This document shows, in pieces, positions 33,720 to 42,705 of a stretch of 64,000 nt of DNA. Made by a program: the position numbers and the translations under genes. The stretch's first letter is position 1. Every line of letters starts with the position of its first letter. This DNA is from Streptomyces sp. NBC_00377 (lineage in GTDB: Bacteria; Actinomycetota; Actinomycetes; Streptomycetales; Streptomycetaceae). The stretch lies in contig NZ_CP107958.1 in assembly GCF_036075115.1 (NCBI RefSeq), positions 8,990,001 through 9,054,000 on the forward strand, read 5' to 3'. The notes below the pieces were generated by a model. The model made no database searches, was not told the origin of the DNA, and worked only from the letters and a program-made list of their open reading frames with translations.

Positions 33720-34060
33720 CGGTGGAACGCCGCATCCACCTGCGCGCGCAGACCCGCATCGGCGGGCACGCATTCGAGGAAGCGTTCGTGGGTCGGCTTG
33801 CCCAGATCCGTGCCCTCGATCCCGTGCAGCCGGTGACGGCGGCCCACAACGGCCACCAGCGGTGCGAGGCGCAGCAGGCGGTAGGCGATGCCGGGGGGCA
33901 ATGGGTGCTCGTGCAGGGCGACGACGGCGACCTCCAGTTCACCTGTCAGGAGCTGTGCGGTGGCGTCCCCACCGCCGGAGTCGAAGAGAGTGACCTCGAC
34001 CGTGGGGTACGCCTCCTGGTAGTCCCGAAGCAGGCCGAGCTGGTCGCTTGGACGGCTGGC
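33720..34060 (-). pseudogene. LysR substrate-binding-domain remnant
   Basis: The minus-strand frame reads LRDYQEAYPTVEVTLFDSGG, AQLLTGELEVAVVALHEHPL and APLVAVVGRRHRLHG, a LysR effector domain. The winged helix-turn-helix is missing and the frame is lost after about 33720. The expansin-like gene now ends only a few bases away at 34064. Inactive remnant. Confidence 0.6.
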
Positions 34061-34063
34061 GGA

Positions 34064-35014
34064 TCAGTGCTGGGCGAACTGGACCCGTGTGGGTTGTACG
34101 ACGTTCGCCAGCACTGTGAGGCCGCTGACGGTCAGCTGTTCCCCGTAGATGTCGGTGACTCTGATCGCTTTGCCGCAACCGCTGCCGTCGGCGGAGATGA
34201 AGTAGTTGAAGCCGGTGCGGGGCAACGACCGCCAGCCGCCCCCGGTGCTCACCTCCAGCCGTGCGACCGGGTTGCGGTGACCGATTACCTGGATGCCGCA
34301 CCAGTAGGCGCTTGACCCGGTCTTGTACCGGATGGACATCGTGCCGATGGAGGCGGGGCTCACCAGGCTCCAGGTGATGGGGAGCCGGCCGACCTTGAGG
34401 TCGGCGAGCTTGGCGAACGCCTGCTGGCTGAGGTCGATCTGCCCGGGTGCACAGGGCAGAGGACATTCGTTGGTGATCCGCACCGTGATCGACTTGCCGT
34501 TGGCCGCGCGGACGAGCACGTACGCGCCGCAGGCCCTGGAGGTCTCGTAGTCGGTGGTGTTCATCGCCGCGATCATCATGTCCGGGCTCGGACCGAACAG
34601 ACAGGCCCCGTCCCCGACACCGGCCTCGTAGGCGGTGGCGACGCCCTGGTACGAGGTGTTGGGTCGGATCCGCCCTGCCGACGGGGGCGTGGTGGACGTG
34701 CGTGAGGACTTCTGGGTGCCCTTGGGCGAGGGCTTCCCCGCCTTGGGGGTCGCTGTGGCTTTCGGGCTGGCCGAGGCGCTCGCACTCGGGCTTGATGATG
34801 GGCTGGGAGGCGCGCTCGGGGACGCCGTGTCGGCGGCTTTGGGCTGGGTGGTGACGAGGGGAGTGGCCGCAGCCGGCCCCGCATCGACCTTGTGGCCGGG
34901 GAGCAACGCCATGACCAGGTAGGCGAGAATGCCCGCGGCGGTCAGCGCCACCGTGGCGCCCAGCACGAGTCTGCGTCTGCGTCGGCGCTGCCGCGCGACC
35001 TGCCTCGTTGTCAT
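34064..35014 (-). CDS. Expansin-like membrane-anchored or secreted protein
   Basis: A 316-residue protein. A basic start (RQVARQRRRRRR) and one hydrophobic helix (LVLGATVALTAAGILAYLVMAL, about 14-37) act as anchor or signal. A Ser/Pro/Ala/Lys linker (about 45-115) follows, then the bacterial expansin (EXLX1-like) two-domain region. The double-psi barrel has GVATAYEAGVGDGACLFG, AMNTTDYETSRACGAYV and NECPLPCAPGQIDLSQQAF, with the Asp-containing polysaccharide surface. The C-terminal part is Ig/CBM63-like (VARLEVSTGGGWRSLPRTGFNYF). Such proteins loosen cellulose or peptidoglycan without hydrolysis, fitting the cellulase neighbours. A degenerate CebR-like site (35263-35276) lies about 250 bases upstream. 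Confidence 0.82.
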   Translation of the reverse strand: MTTRQVARQRRRRRRLVLGATVALTAAGILAYLVMALLPGHKVDAGPAAATPLVTTQPKAADTASPSAPPSPSSSPSASASASPKATATPKAGKPSPKGTQKSSRTSTTPPSAGRIRPNTSYQGVATAYEAGVGDGACLFGPSPDMMIAAMNTTDYETSRACGAYVLVRAANGKSITVRITNECPLPCAPGQIDLSQQAFAKLADLKVGRLPITWSLVSPASIGTMSIRYKTGSSAYWCGIQVIGHRNPVARLEVSTGGGWRSLPRTGFNYFISADGSGCGKAIRVTDIYGEQLTVSGLTVLANVVQPTRVQFAQH

Positions 35015-35833
35015 GATTACCTGTCCGTTCAGGATCGAGCCGTTGGTGCACTGGTCAGTGGCCGCCCATGGCGAAAAGGTTGCCGACGATTTTCCGCCGC
35101 CCCGCCCGAGCGGACCTGGTGGAGTCCCCGCGGGGTCGACCGGAGGTCCGGGTGTCCACGCCCGTGGTCCTTCAGCGGCACGTCGTCGCCCGGTGGGGAG
35201 CCACCAATGGGCGCGCAGGGGTGGACAACCTACGCGCCGCTCCCTTCCCCTGGTCATGGTGCTCAAAGCGCTCCCGCGCCGCCCTCCTCGGTGCGGCCAG
35301 GCGCAGCACCCCGCGCACGCCGTCCGCAGCCAGACGCAGCGCGTCCGCTACTGCGAAGCTCTCCCCGTTGCCGGCCACCGAGGACGACAAGCACACCCTG
35401 GGCATCTCCAAGGCCTCCGCGTACGGCTCCAACGAGGGAAACCAGCCCGACAGCTCATCGGGACGCCAAGGCCGACGACACCGACCCGGCAGCCTGCCAC
35501 CCGGCCGGTCCCGGCGAGGTGGACTGAGCCGCCACGCGGACGGACGGGACCTCGGTGGCCCCTGTCGACGACCGCAGCAGGCGGGCCGATCCTGCGCTCC
35601 ACGACTCCCCGGGCCTGGGGCGTCCCCCGAGCGCTTGGCACTCGACCGCCGTAGAACTGGCGAGCCGCTTCGGAGGACCGCTCGACCGGCTGGAAGCGGG
35701 CCTTGAGCCTGGACCAGGGTGGCCACCGCAGCAGACGGACGACCAGATGCGATGTAGGCAGGCTGGGCTGCGGTACTGAGCCTCGGTCCACGGTGCCGAC
35801 GAGCGCGGATGGACGGGGCCCAGTCATCGTGAA
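35015..35833. other. Intergenic region, no intact gene
   Basis: About 820 bases between the expansin-like start and the lyase terminator. Open frames on both strands are GC-driven and match nothing I know. Apart from the weak CebR-like site, nothing was recognised. Confidence 0.45.
35263..35276. promoter_or_regulatory. Degenerate CebR-like half operator upstream of the expansin
   Basis: TCAAAGCGCTCCCG matches the CebR consensus at 10 of 14, with the right half intact. It is about 250 bases before the expansin-like start. Weak; may be chance. Confidence 0.25.
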
Positions 35834-35870
35834 GGAGGGCGGGGTGCCTTGGGCGGGCACCCCGCCCTCC
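35834..35870 (-). terminator. Hairpin terminator after polysaccharide lyase
   Basis: GGAGGGCGGGGTGCC (35834-35848) pairs perfectly over 15 bases with GGCACCCCGCCCTCC (35856-35870), loop 7 bases. It lies 19 bases after the lyase stop on the minus strand. Confidence 0.8.
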
Positions 35871-35888
35871 GTCACCCCGCCCTCCGTT

Positions 35889-37091
35889 TCACAGGCCCAG
35901 AACTGCGGCCTCGGTGATGCTCGCCCAGTCGTTCTCGGGGTTGCCCCGGAAGGTGATCTTGACGTAGCGGGCGTCGTACGCCCCGTTGGTGAACAGCGTC
36001 TTCTCGGGCGCGGTCGTGGTTCCCGAACTGCGCCCCTCCCACGCCTTGCTGTAGGTGACGCCGTCCTGGGACACGTAGACGGTGTAGTCGTTCCATCGGA
36101 GGTCTCCGCGGTGCCAGGCCACCGTGGCTCCGCAGAGTTGGCGCCGGACGCCGAGGTCGAGGATCAGTGAGGCTCCGGAACCCTGCCCCGACCAGCGCGT
36201 GGTGAGGTTGCCGTCGACGGCGTTCCCCGGCGGATTCACCGGCTCGTAGGTTGTCGCCGTCGCGCCAGCCGGTGAGATAGCCCTCCCGCACGCACGTACG
36301 GGGCTGACGTCCGTGTAGGTGGCCCGCTCGTCCCCCAGCCGCAGTGCGTCGTAGTGCATCACACGCTGGGTCGTGTCGGAGGGCGCCCCGGTGTTCCAGT
36401 CCCATTTGTAGATGCCGAACTTGAAGTACGGCGATCGTGGACCGCCGCTGTGTGTGGCTCCGGTACTGCGCATGACCTGCTCCCCGTCGCGCCAGACTTC
36501 GAGCACGCCCGCGCTGTCGGTACGCCATGTGACATGGAAGACCCAGTCGGCCCAGGCACCGGTGGTGTACGGGCCGAGGTCCGTGATCTGGCCCTTGAAG
36601 TCGATCTTCCACCGGCCCTCGTCCGTGAGCAGGGCCAGGGGAGGGGAACCGGAAGGGCACTGAGTGTCGCACTGGTGCCACTGACTGACGATCTCGGCTG
36701 ACCTGTCGTAACTCCAGGACGACGGCAGGTTGATGCTGAAGCCGTACCAGCGCTCGGCGTTGAGGGGCTGATCGTCGCGCTGGGTGATCTCCGCCCGTTT
36801 GCTGCTCGACACCACCGGGTCGTTCTTGCGCAGTTCGAAACGCGCGGCGTAGGAGCCGTCACGCACCGGGGATGTGGTGGTCGTGGCGCCGTAGGAGGTG
36901 GCCCACTGCTTGCCGAAGCCGCTGGGCGCCGCCGCGGGAAGGGTGCGGTCGGCAGGGTTCTCCCAGTCGAGCGTGCGCTGCACTCCTGCGGGGTCCGCGC
37001 TCACGGCGGGGGCTGACGCCCCCACGGCACCGGCCGCCAGCAGCGCCACGGCAACCAGTACGGATCGCGCCCTGTGTCGTTTGAGTGTCAT
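35889..37091 (-). CDS. Secreted polysaccharide lyase (heparin-lyase-like) with F5/8 module
   Basis: A 400-residue exported protein. A Sec signal (LVAVALLAAGAVGASAPAVSA) ends near residue 32. The central region (about 35-260) is a jelly-roll of the Polysacc_lyase/PL20-like kind, with WYGFSINLPSSWSYD, IVSQWHQCD and GQITDLGPYTTGAWADWVFHVTWR. The last 130 residues form an F5/8C (discoidin) carbohydrate-binding module (NAVDGNLTTRWSG, YVKITFRGNPENDWASITE). It would cleave uronic-acid polymers by beta-elimination outside the cell. The ATG at 37091 follows the next upstream gene by 19 bases, so the two may be cotranscribed. Confidence 0.85.
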   Translation of the reverse strand: MTLKRHRARSVLVAVALLAAGAVGASAPAVSADPAGVQRTLDWENPADRTLPAAAPSGFGKQWATSYGATTTTSPVRDGSYAARFELRKNDPVVSSSKRAEITQRDDQPLNAERWYGFSINLPSSWSYDRSAEIVSQWHQCDTQCPSGSPPLALLTDEGRWKIDFKGQITDLGPYTTGAWADWVFHVTWRTDSAGVLEVWRDGEQVMRSTGATHSGGPRSPYFKFGIYKWDWNTGAPSDTTQRVMHYDALRLGDERATYTDVSPVRACGRAISPAGATATTYEPVNPPGNAVDGNLTTRWSGQGSGASLILDLGVRRQLCGATVAWHRGDLRWNDYTVYVSQDGVTYSKAWEGRSSGTTTAPEKTLFTNGAYDARYVKITFRGNPENDWASITEAAVLGL

Positions 37092-37110
37092 GTCTCAGCT
37101 CCCGTCTTGC

Positions 37111-37533
37111 TCAGCGCGCGGTGACGGACAACGGCGAGTACGCGTTGTTCCTGACATTGATCGGCACCCCGCCCCACCAGCGGTTGATGCACCGTGTCGT
37201 GCCGGCCTGCACGGGGATGTACTCGGGCGACGCGCCCAGGCGGGTCTGGACGCGTGCCTCGCCGTACTGCGTGCCCTGGTTCTTCACGCACAGCTGGGTT
37301 CCGCCGAAGAACCAGGTGGGGAAGTCCGCGCTGCTGCCGTGGGTGCGCAGCTCCGCCGGTCCGGTGACTGCGGCCCGCAGGGGCATGCCGGGCCGTGCGC
37401 CCTGCTCGGCGACGGACCCCGCGGGGTGTGTCGACGCCTGGGCCTGGCCGGCGATGCCGGCCCCCAGGACACCCGCAAGGGCAACAGCCAGGGCCATGGC
37501 CGTGGCATCACGCCGGATCGATCGCCTGTTCAT
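37111..37533 (-). CDS. Small secreted protein of unknown function
   Basis: A 140-residue protein with a Sec or Tat-like signal (NRRSIRRDATAMALAVALAGVLGAGIAGQAQA, about 1-34). The mature part carries FFGGTQLCVKNQG, RCINRWWGGVPINVRNNAYS and two Cys residues that could form one disulfide. A family of small Streptomyces secreted beta proteins looks similar, but no function is known to me. GAAGGAG lies seven bases before the ATG. It overlaps the end of the response regulator frame by 26 bases and precedes the lyase gene, so it could be a co-secreted accessory protein. Confidence 0.7.
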   Translation of the reverse strand: MNRRSIRRDATAMALAVALAGVLGAGIAGQAQASTHPAGSVAEQGARPGMPLRAAVTGPAELRTHGSSADFPTWFFGGTQLCVKNQGTQYGEARVQTRLGASPEYIPVQAGTTRCINRWWGGVPINVRNNAYSPLSVTAR

Positions 37534-38374
37534 GGTGACTCCTTCGCGGATCAGTGAAGCGGTCCATGTCACGAAGCCAGGGGGGCTCGTCCGAAGCCGC
37601 GTTCGCCGTCGGGGCGGCCCCCTCGGGCCGTGGCTTTTCATGCTGATCTCCTACCTGTCCCGGGAGCGCCGCCCAACGGCTCCTGGATCGTCCCGCACCC
37701 TGGGCCGGCCGGCCGGGAGGGCTGTGCCCGAGACCGTGACCGCGCGCCAGAGCCGCTGCCTTCTCGCGGTTCTCCACCCCGAGTTTGCGTACGACACAGG
37801 ACACGTAGTTGTGCACGGTGTGGCGCTCCAGGGTGAGTTCGCGGGCGATGCGGGCGGGCTCCATGCCGCAGGCGAGCAGTTCGAGGACCTGGCGTTCGCG
37901 CCTGCTCAGTGACGGGAAGGGAACCGTGTCCGCCAGCAGACGGGCGGCGGAGTGGGCTACGGCGGTGCGCACGTGGTGCTGGACGCGTTCGTCAAGGACA
38001 GCCAGGCCATGGGCGGTTGCGGTGATCGCGGCCAGCAGAGCCTCGGCGGAGCACCGCTTCGACGCGTATCCGCTCGCGCCGACACACAAGGCCTCGCTCA
38101 CCAGCGCCGCGTCGTCACACGCCGAGACCAGCAGTACAGGCGTCCGGGGCCGGCTGTCCGCCAGGGCGCGGACGCCGCTGAGGCCTCCGCCGTCCGATGT
38201 CTGCGGCTCGAGCACCACCACGTCGGGCTGAACGCCTGCGATGACGGCGAGCGCTTCATGGCTGTTGCCCGCTTCTGCGACCACCTGCATACCGACGGCC
38301 TCAGCGCAGTCGCGCAGACCTTTGCGGAACACCTGGTGGTCATCGACCAGGACCAGTCGGATGGGATTCATCAT
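37508..38374 (-). CDS. NarL/FixJ-type response regulator with Glu at the phosphorylation site
   Basis: A 288-residue regulator. The receiver (about 5-125) begins RLVLVDDHQVFRKGL with the acidic pair at residues 11-12, and has a Lys near 105 (GYASKR). However the phosphoacceptor strand reads PDVVVLEPQ, so the usual Asp is Glu56. This often mimics the active state. A LuxR helix-turn-helix follows (about 150-215, SLSRRERQVLELLACGMEPARIARELTLERHTVHNYV). The last 60 residues look like low-complexity read-through. No sensor kinase is adjacent. It is thus probably an orphan, phosphorylation-independent regulator; ATG at 38374 (a second Met follows at once). Confidence 0.85.
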   Translation of the reverse strand: MMNPIRLVLVDDHQVFRKGLRDCAEAVGMQVVAEAGNSHEALAVIAGVQPDVVVLEPQTSDGGGLSGVRALADSRPRTPVLLVSACDDAALVSEALCVGASGYASKRCSAEALLAAITATAHGLAVLDERVQHHVRTAVAHSAARLLADTVPFPSLSRRERQVLELLACGMEPARIARELTLERHTVHNYVSCVVRKLGVENREKAAALARGHGLGHSPPGRPAQGAGRSRSRWAALPGQVGDQHEKPRPEGAAPTANAASDEPPWLRDMDRFTDPRRSHHEQAIDPA

Positions 38375-38578
38375 GGGCCGCCCCCTTGGCTCATTCGGCT
38401 CGCTGCCGACGCTACGGCCGGGGCGGTGCCGGGCACCCCAGGGACGGACTCGGGGGCGACCCCGGGTCGGTGCCCGGGGCCACGCCACCGTCGGGACGCA
38501 GGGCAGGGGTGGGTACGGACGGGGTGCAGCACGAGATCGGGCTGCACCTGATCGGGCTGCGCCTGATCCGGCGAGTGA

Positions 38579-41338
38579 TCAGGTGTCCCGGGCGAGCTTG
38601 CCGAGCAGGTCGGTGCGGGAGGAGATGCCGAGCTTGGCGTAGGTGTTGCCGAGGTGGTACTCGATCGTCTTGACGCTGAGCACCAACTCCCGCGCGATGT
38701 GGCGATTGGTCATCCCTCGGGCTGCCATCTGGGCCACGGTGAGCTCCTGGGCGGTCAACACCGGGTGGACCGCCTCCTGCGGGCGGACGGACACACGGCC
38801 GCAGGCTGCCAGCTCGGCGTCGCACCGCTCCAGATACGGGGTCGCCCGGAGGCGATGGAAGGTCCGCCAGGCGGCTTCGAGCTCCGCCACCGCGCTGCTG
38901 CGCCTTCCCGCCCGGCGCAGGAAGGCTCCGTAAGACAGGCGCAACAGCGCCTGCTCCCAGCACGGCTCCCCACGGTGGCAGTGGGCGAGCCCCGCCCGGA
39001 AGGCGCGTTCGGCGGCCTGAACATCACCGCGGGCCCCCTCCAGGACGCCGCGGCAACGGGCGGCCGCCGCTTGGTCGAGCCAGCGGCGGCGTTCGGCGGC
39101 GCCGGCTTCGTAGGGGACCAGCACCTCTTCCGCGGCGTCGGTCTGGCCGGTGCGCACCAGGGCCTCGACGAGCAGGGGCCGCCACCCGACGAGCCCCACT
39201 TCGTCGATGCCGTGCCGGTGCATGATGTCCTGCCCCAGAAAGGGGCTGAGCGCGGCGACCGTCCCTTCGTGATGCCCCCGCGCCGTGTGCACCAGGGCGA
39301 GCGCCGTGGCCGCGAACGCGGCGTCATTGACATCCCCCAGCACGCGCGCGTGTTCCGCCGCCGCGGTGGCGTGGGCCTCGGCTGCGCGGAAGTCGCCACG
39401 GCCGGCGAGAGGACAGGCGGCGAAGGCGTGCACCACGGCAAGGATGGAGATCTGATCGGTGTCCTCGGCCAGCGACACAGCCTGCGTGCCGTGCGCGATC
39501 GCCTCGTCCCACCAGCCGGAGCGGTATTCGGCATCGGTGAGGAAGCCCAGCGCCACGAGAGCCGCGTACGGCAGTCCGCCGCGCCGGTGAGAGGTGAAGG
39601 CGTCCTCCAGATCTCGCCGGGCATCACCGAGCTGCCCGTTCCACAGGTGCAGCATTCCGCGCGCGAGCAGGCCGTCCAGCTGCTCCGGGCTGTTGCGCGG
39701 ACCGCGGGCGGGCAGGTGGGCGAGGGACGCCATGCCCTCCCCGTAGTCGCCGGAGATCGCCAGTCCGATCGCCAGGGAGTCCCGCAGGAACGACGACCGC
39801 GTGCCGGGCGGCAGGCCGAGGCCGCGGCGTGCCCAGGCGACGATGCCTCGCGCATCGCCCTGGATGAGACACAGCCAGGCCATCTGCTCGGCGGCACTGC
39901 GCAGCGTTTCGACTGCGGCCCCGCCGCTCTCCCAGCACGCGCTCAGTTCACGGCGCGCCTCGTCGAGCCGGCCGGCGGTGAGGGCCTGATGGCCGAGCAC
40001 GTAGTGCTGTTCGGCGCCGGGCGGCATCTCCCGTACGCTCCCCTCCAGTTCGGCGGCCTGGCTGACGTCGCCGGCGAGCAGCAGGTATTCGACCGCCCGC
40101 AGCGTTTGCTGCGCGCCGAAAGAGGGGGTCGCGGACAGGCGGGCGGCGGCGATGGAGGCGGAGGCAGCCGTGGACCAGGCCCCTTTCTCGCTCTGGCCGA
40201 CGGCGAACCGGACCAGGTCGTCCGCGAGTTCCGCGTCGGGTCCGACAGCGGCATGCACGCGGTGCCCCAGCGTGACGCCCGGCTCGTGCACGGCGTCTGC
40301 GGCCAAGCCGTGCAGGCGGGAGCGTACGGCCGGTTCGAGACCGCGGTAGACGGCGGCCCGCAGCAGCGGATGAGGGAAGACAGCCCTCGGTACGGAGCCG
40401 ACCGCTCCCTCCTCCAGCAGCTCACGCGCTATCGCCTCCGACAGAGCCTCCAGGGGATCGGGCACGGTGCCGATCTGTGCTGCCAGGTGCAGCGGGCTGG
40501 ACATGCCCAGGACGCTGACCGCACCGACCAGCCGGCGGGTATCGGGCGCGCAGGCCTCCAACCGCTCGGCGATGAGCCGCTCGTAGGCACGCGGTGCGGG
40601 AAGCGACGTGCTGCCCCCGCTGAGCACCTCGGCGGGGAGCTGCTGGAGCAGCGCCCTGGTGTGCAAGGGATTGCCGTCCGTGTGCTCTCTGAGGCGGGCG
40701 ATGGCCCAGCGGGGAAGCGGAGAGGGTCCCACGGCGGCGTTGAGGGCGGTGAGTTCCGGCAGGCCGAGGCCGGTCAGCGCTACTTCGAGCGTCGTGTCGG
40801 CGTGGAGGATCCGGCGCAGCCCCGGCGGCAGCCTGAGGTCGGTGGCGTCGCGGGTCACCAGCAGCGTCAGGACCCGGTCGAACCGCAGACGCCGCAGCAC
40901 GAACGTGAGCGCGTGCAGGGAGGGGGTGTCGGCCCAGTGGATGTCGTCGATCACCAGGATGCCCGTGGCTTGGTCCTGGATCCGGTCCAATGTGTCCAGC
41001 AGGCAGGAGCCCACCGCGATCGGATCCGGCACAGGACCGTCGGGGCGTGTGGTGCGCTCGAGTTCCTCCTCGGGGACGTCGACCACCTTGCGCGCATGGG
41101 CCAGCAGCTGGGCGACCGCCCCGTACGGCAGGTGCATCTCCATCTCCTCACCGCTGGCGCGCAGGACATGGCAGCCCGGATGCGCTGAGGCGAGGAAGCG
41201 CCGGACCAGCGAGGTCTTGCCGATGCCCGCGGGCCCGTCGACGAGGACGATCTGGGGCTCGCTCCGGGCGGCTCTGGCCAACCGATCGCCCAGCTGCTCC
41301 AGTGCGCTCACCCGGCCGAAGAACGGCGCCTCAGACAC
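38579..41338 (-). CDS. LAL-family (AAA ATPase + LuxR) transcriptional regulator
   Basis: A 919-residue LAL regulator. The P-loop is GPAGIGKT at residues 35-42 and the Walker B is ILVIDDIHWAD, both in an AAA/NACHT-like ATPase of about 300 residues. A TPR-like helical region (about 400-830) follows, ending in a LuxR helix-turn-helix (LTAQELTVAQMAARGMTNRHIARELVLSVKTIEYHL, last 65 residues). LAL regulators usually activate nearby metabolite or catabolic genes, binding an inducer and ATP. The GTG at 41338 was chosen because a GGAGG precedes it and FFGR-type conserved sequence begins right after. Target unknown. Confidence 0.9.
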   Translation of the reverse strand: MSEAPFFGRVSALEQLGDRLARAARSEPQIVLVDGPAGIGKTSLVRRFLASAHPGCHVLRASGEEMEMHLPYGAVAQLLAHARKVVDVPEEELERTTRPDGPVPDPIAVGSCLLDTLDRIQDQATGILVIDDIHWADTPSLHALTFVLRRLRFDRVLTLLVTRDATDLRLPPGLRRILHADTTLEVALTGLGLPELTALNAAVGPSPLPRWAIARLREHTDGNPLHTRALLQQLPAEVLSGGSTSLPAPRAYERLIAERLEACAPDTRRLVGAVSVLGMSSPLHLAAQIGTVPDPLEALSEAIARELLEEGAVGSVPRAVFPHPLLRAAVYRGLEPAVRSRLHGLAADAVHEPGVTLGHRVHAAVGPDAELADDLVRFAVGQSEKGAWSTAASASIAAARLSATPSFGAQQTLRAVEYLLLAGDVSQAAELEGSVREMPPGAEQHYVLGHQALTAGRLDEARRELSACWESGGAAVETLRSAAEQMAWLCLIQGDARGIVAWARRGLGLPPGTRSSFLRDSLAIGLAISGDYGEGMASLAHLPARGPRNSPEQLDGLLARGMLHLWNGQLGDARRDLEDAFTSHRRGGLPYAALVALGFLTDAEYRSGWWDEAIAHGTQAVSLAEDTDQISILAVVHAFAACPLAGRGDFRAAEAHATAAAEHARVLGDVNDAAFAATALALVHTARGHHEGTVAALSPFLGQDIMHRHGIDEVGLVGWRPLLVEALVRTGQTDAAEEVLVPYEAGAAERRRWLDQAAAARCRGVLEGARGDVQAAERAFRAGLAHCHRGEPCWEQALLRLSYGAFLRRAGRRSSAVAELEAAWRTFHRLRATPYLERCDAELAACGRVSVRPQEAVHPVLTAQELTVAQMAARGMTNRHIARELVLSVKTIEYHLGNTYAKLGISSRTDLLGKLARDT

Positions 41339-41699
41339 AAGCCTCCATCCCGAAGGAGGCCGAGTGCAGCGCAACGGGAACCTTCGCTGTCTTTTCGTGG
41401 CGCACGCCGTCTCCTCGTTGCCGTTCTGTCCGACCATGGTGGCGAACCACACGCGGCTCGGAACGAGAAGATCAAAACCGGGGACAAGCACACGTCATTT
41501 CAGCTAAAGCGGCCGAGTCCCGGAGAAAGCGCCCGCTTTCCGAAGCAGGCGAGGCAGGGTTCCCCATGTCGGGTCCCAGCAGGGAGAGGGCCGCTTCGGT
41601 GTGGAGGTCCTGGCCGAGGTTCCCGTGGCACGAGACGGCCGACAAGTGCAGGCCCGCAGATTCCGGCGTCGTGTATTCAGAGCTGTTGCCCACGAGCTC

Positions 41700-41900
41700 A
41701 GGATCGAGCTGACGTGGTCCTTGACGGTGCCCGCGCTCAGATGGATGCGGGCGCCGATGTCGGCGTTGGACAGTCCTTCGGCGATCAGGACGAGGACGTC
41801 ACGCTCGCGGTCGCTGAGCAGGTTCACGCGCGCCACGTCCGCGTCCTGGGGCGCGCCCGGACCCGGATGGCTGTGCAGCAGAGCCCGCGAGGCTGAGGAA
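41700..41900 (-). pseudogene. Response-regulator LuxR-domain remnant
   Basis: The minus strand encodes LLSDRERDVLVLIAEGLSNADIGARIHLSAGTVKDHV, a clear LuxR-type helix-turn-helix, with no receiver domain and frame loss after VSSILS. It looks like the tail of a broken NarL-type response regulator. Confidence 0.65.
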
Positions 41901-42070
41901 CTCGCGGCGGCGCAGCAGGTCACCCGGCTTCCGGGCCCGAGATGAGCTGGACGAATGCCCGGCTGAAGATGGGCATATCCCATCCCATGGTGGCGCGGGC
42001 CGCCGCCCGGCGCAGTCCGCGGGCCGGTGACAACGGACTGTCGGCGGGGTAGCGCCCCATCGGCCAGCGT

Positions 42071-42595
42071 TCAACCTTCCAGGCTGCCGATGGCCTCGGC
42101 CAGCCACTTCTTTTCCTCAGTGCCGGTGGCTCGAGCGATGCGCAGCATGCCCTGCCGGAAGAGGCTGGGCGCTTCCTCGGCTCGCACGGGCTCGCCATCG
42201 CGGTAGAAGAAGCTCGCCGGGATGTTGAGGAAGGTCTGCCGCCGACGCAGCACCGCAGCCTGCTCGGCACGGTCCGGGAGATGGTGCAGGAAGGCAAGCA
42301 GAGTGAAGAAGCGCTGCCCATCGGTGATTTCGGCCTCCTTGGGGTGCCGCAGTCGGGCCAGCAGTTCGGTGCGGCCCGCCTCGGTGAGGGACAGGATCCG
42401 GCGGGGTGCCGCACCGCTTCCAGGCTCGGTGTGCTGATTGACCAGACCCGCTTTCGCAAGCCGGGAGATAGCCGGATAGAGGGCTCCGTCACTTACTGGG
42501 CGGATGTGGCCACTGAGGCCCTGGATGCGGGCTTTCACCTCGTATCCGTGCAGAGACTCTTCGAAGAGGAAACCCAGAATCGACAGCTCCAGCAT
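42071..42595 (-). CDS. PadR-family transcriptional regulator
   Basis: A 174-residue PadR repressor. The winged helix is at the N-terminus (LELSILGFLFEESLHGYEVKARI, then GALYPAISRLAKAGLV and RRILSLTEAGRTELL, about 1-80). The C-terminal dimerisation helices follow (about 95-174). PadR proteins often repress an adjacent or divergent exporter. The start at 42595 has AAGGAG eight bases upstream. It is divergent from the MATE exporter; a perfect 16-base inverted repeat in the gap is the probable operator. With the exporter now interrupted, its control may be futile. Confidence 0.92.
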   Translation of the reverse strand: MLELSILGFLFEESLHGYEVKARIQGLSGHIRPVSDGALYPAISRLAKAGLVNQHTEPGSGAAPRRILSLTEAGRTELLARLRHPKEAEITDGQRFFTLLAFLHHLPDRAEQAAVLRRRQTFLNIPASFFYRDGEPVRAEEAPSLFRQGMLRIARATGTEEKKWLAEAIGSLEG

Positions 42596-42656
42596 GTCCC
42601 GAGCTCCTTCCTGTGCCTGTCGGCGCGCTTGCCCGTCCCGTCCCGCCATGCTATCT

Positions 42657-42693
42657 CTTTTCGCTGTACCTCGATTAGAGGTACAGCGAAAAG
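42657..42693. promoter_or_regulatory. Perfect palindromic operator between padR and MATE genes
   Basis: CTTTTCGCTGTACCTC (42657-42672) and GAGGTACAGCGAAAAG (42678-42693) are perfect reverse complements separated by GATTA. It lies 62 bases upstream of padR and 13 bases upstream of the MATE start. The size and divergent setting fit a PadR operator. Confidence 0.85.
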
Positions 42694-42705
42694 AGGGGTG
42701 CAGTC

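Noticed and set aside
38654..41188. 844-codon open frame antisense to the first LAL regulator
   Set aside because: Shadow frame; the minus strand has Walker motifs and a LuxR domain.
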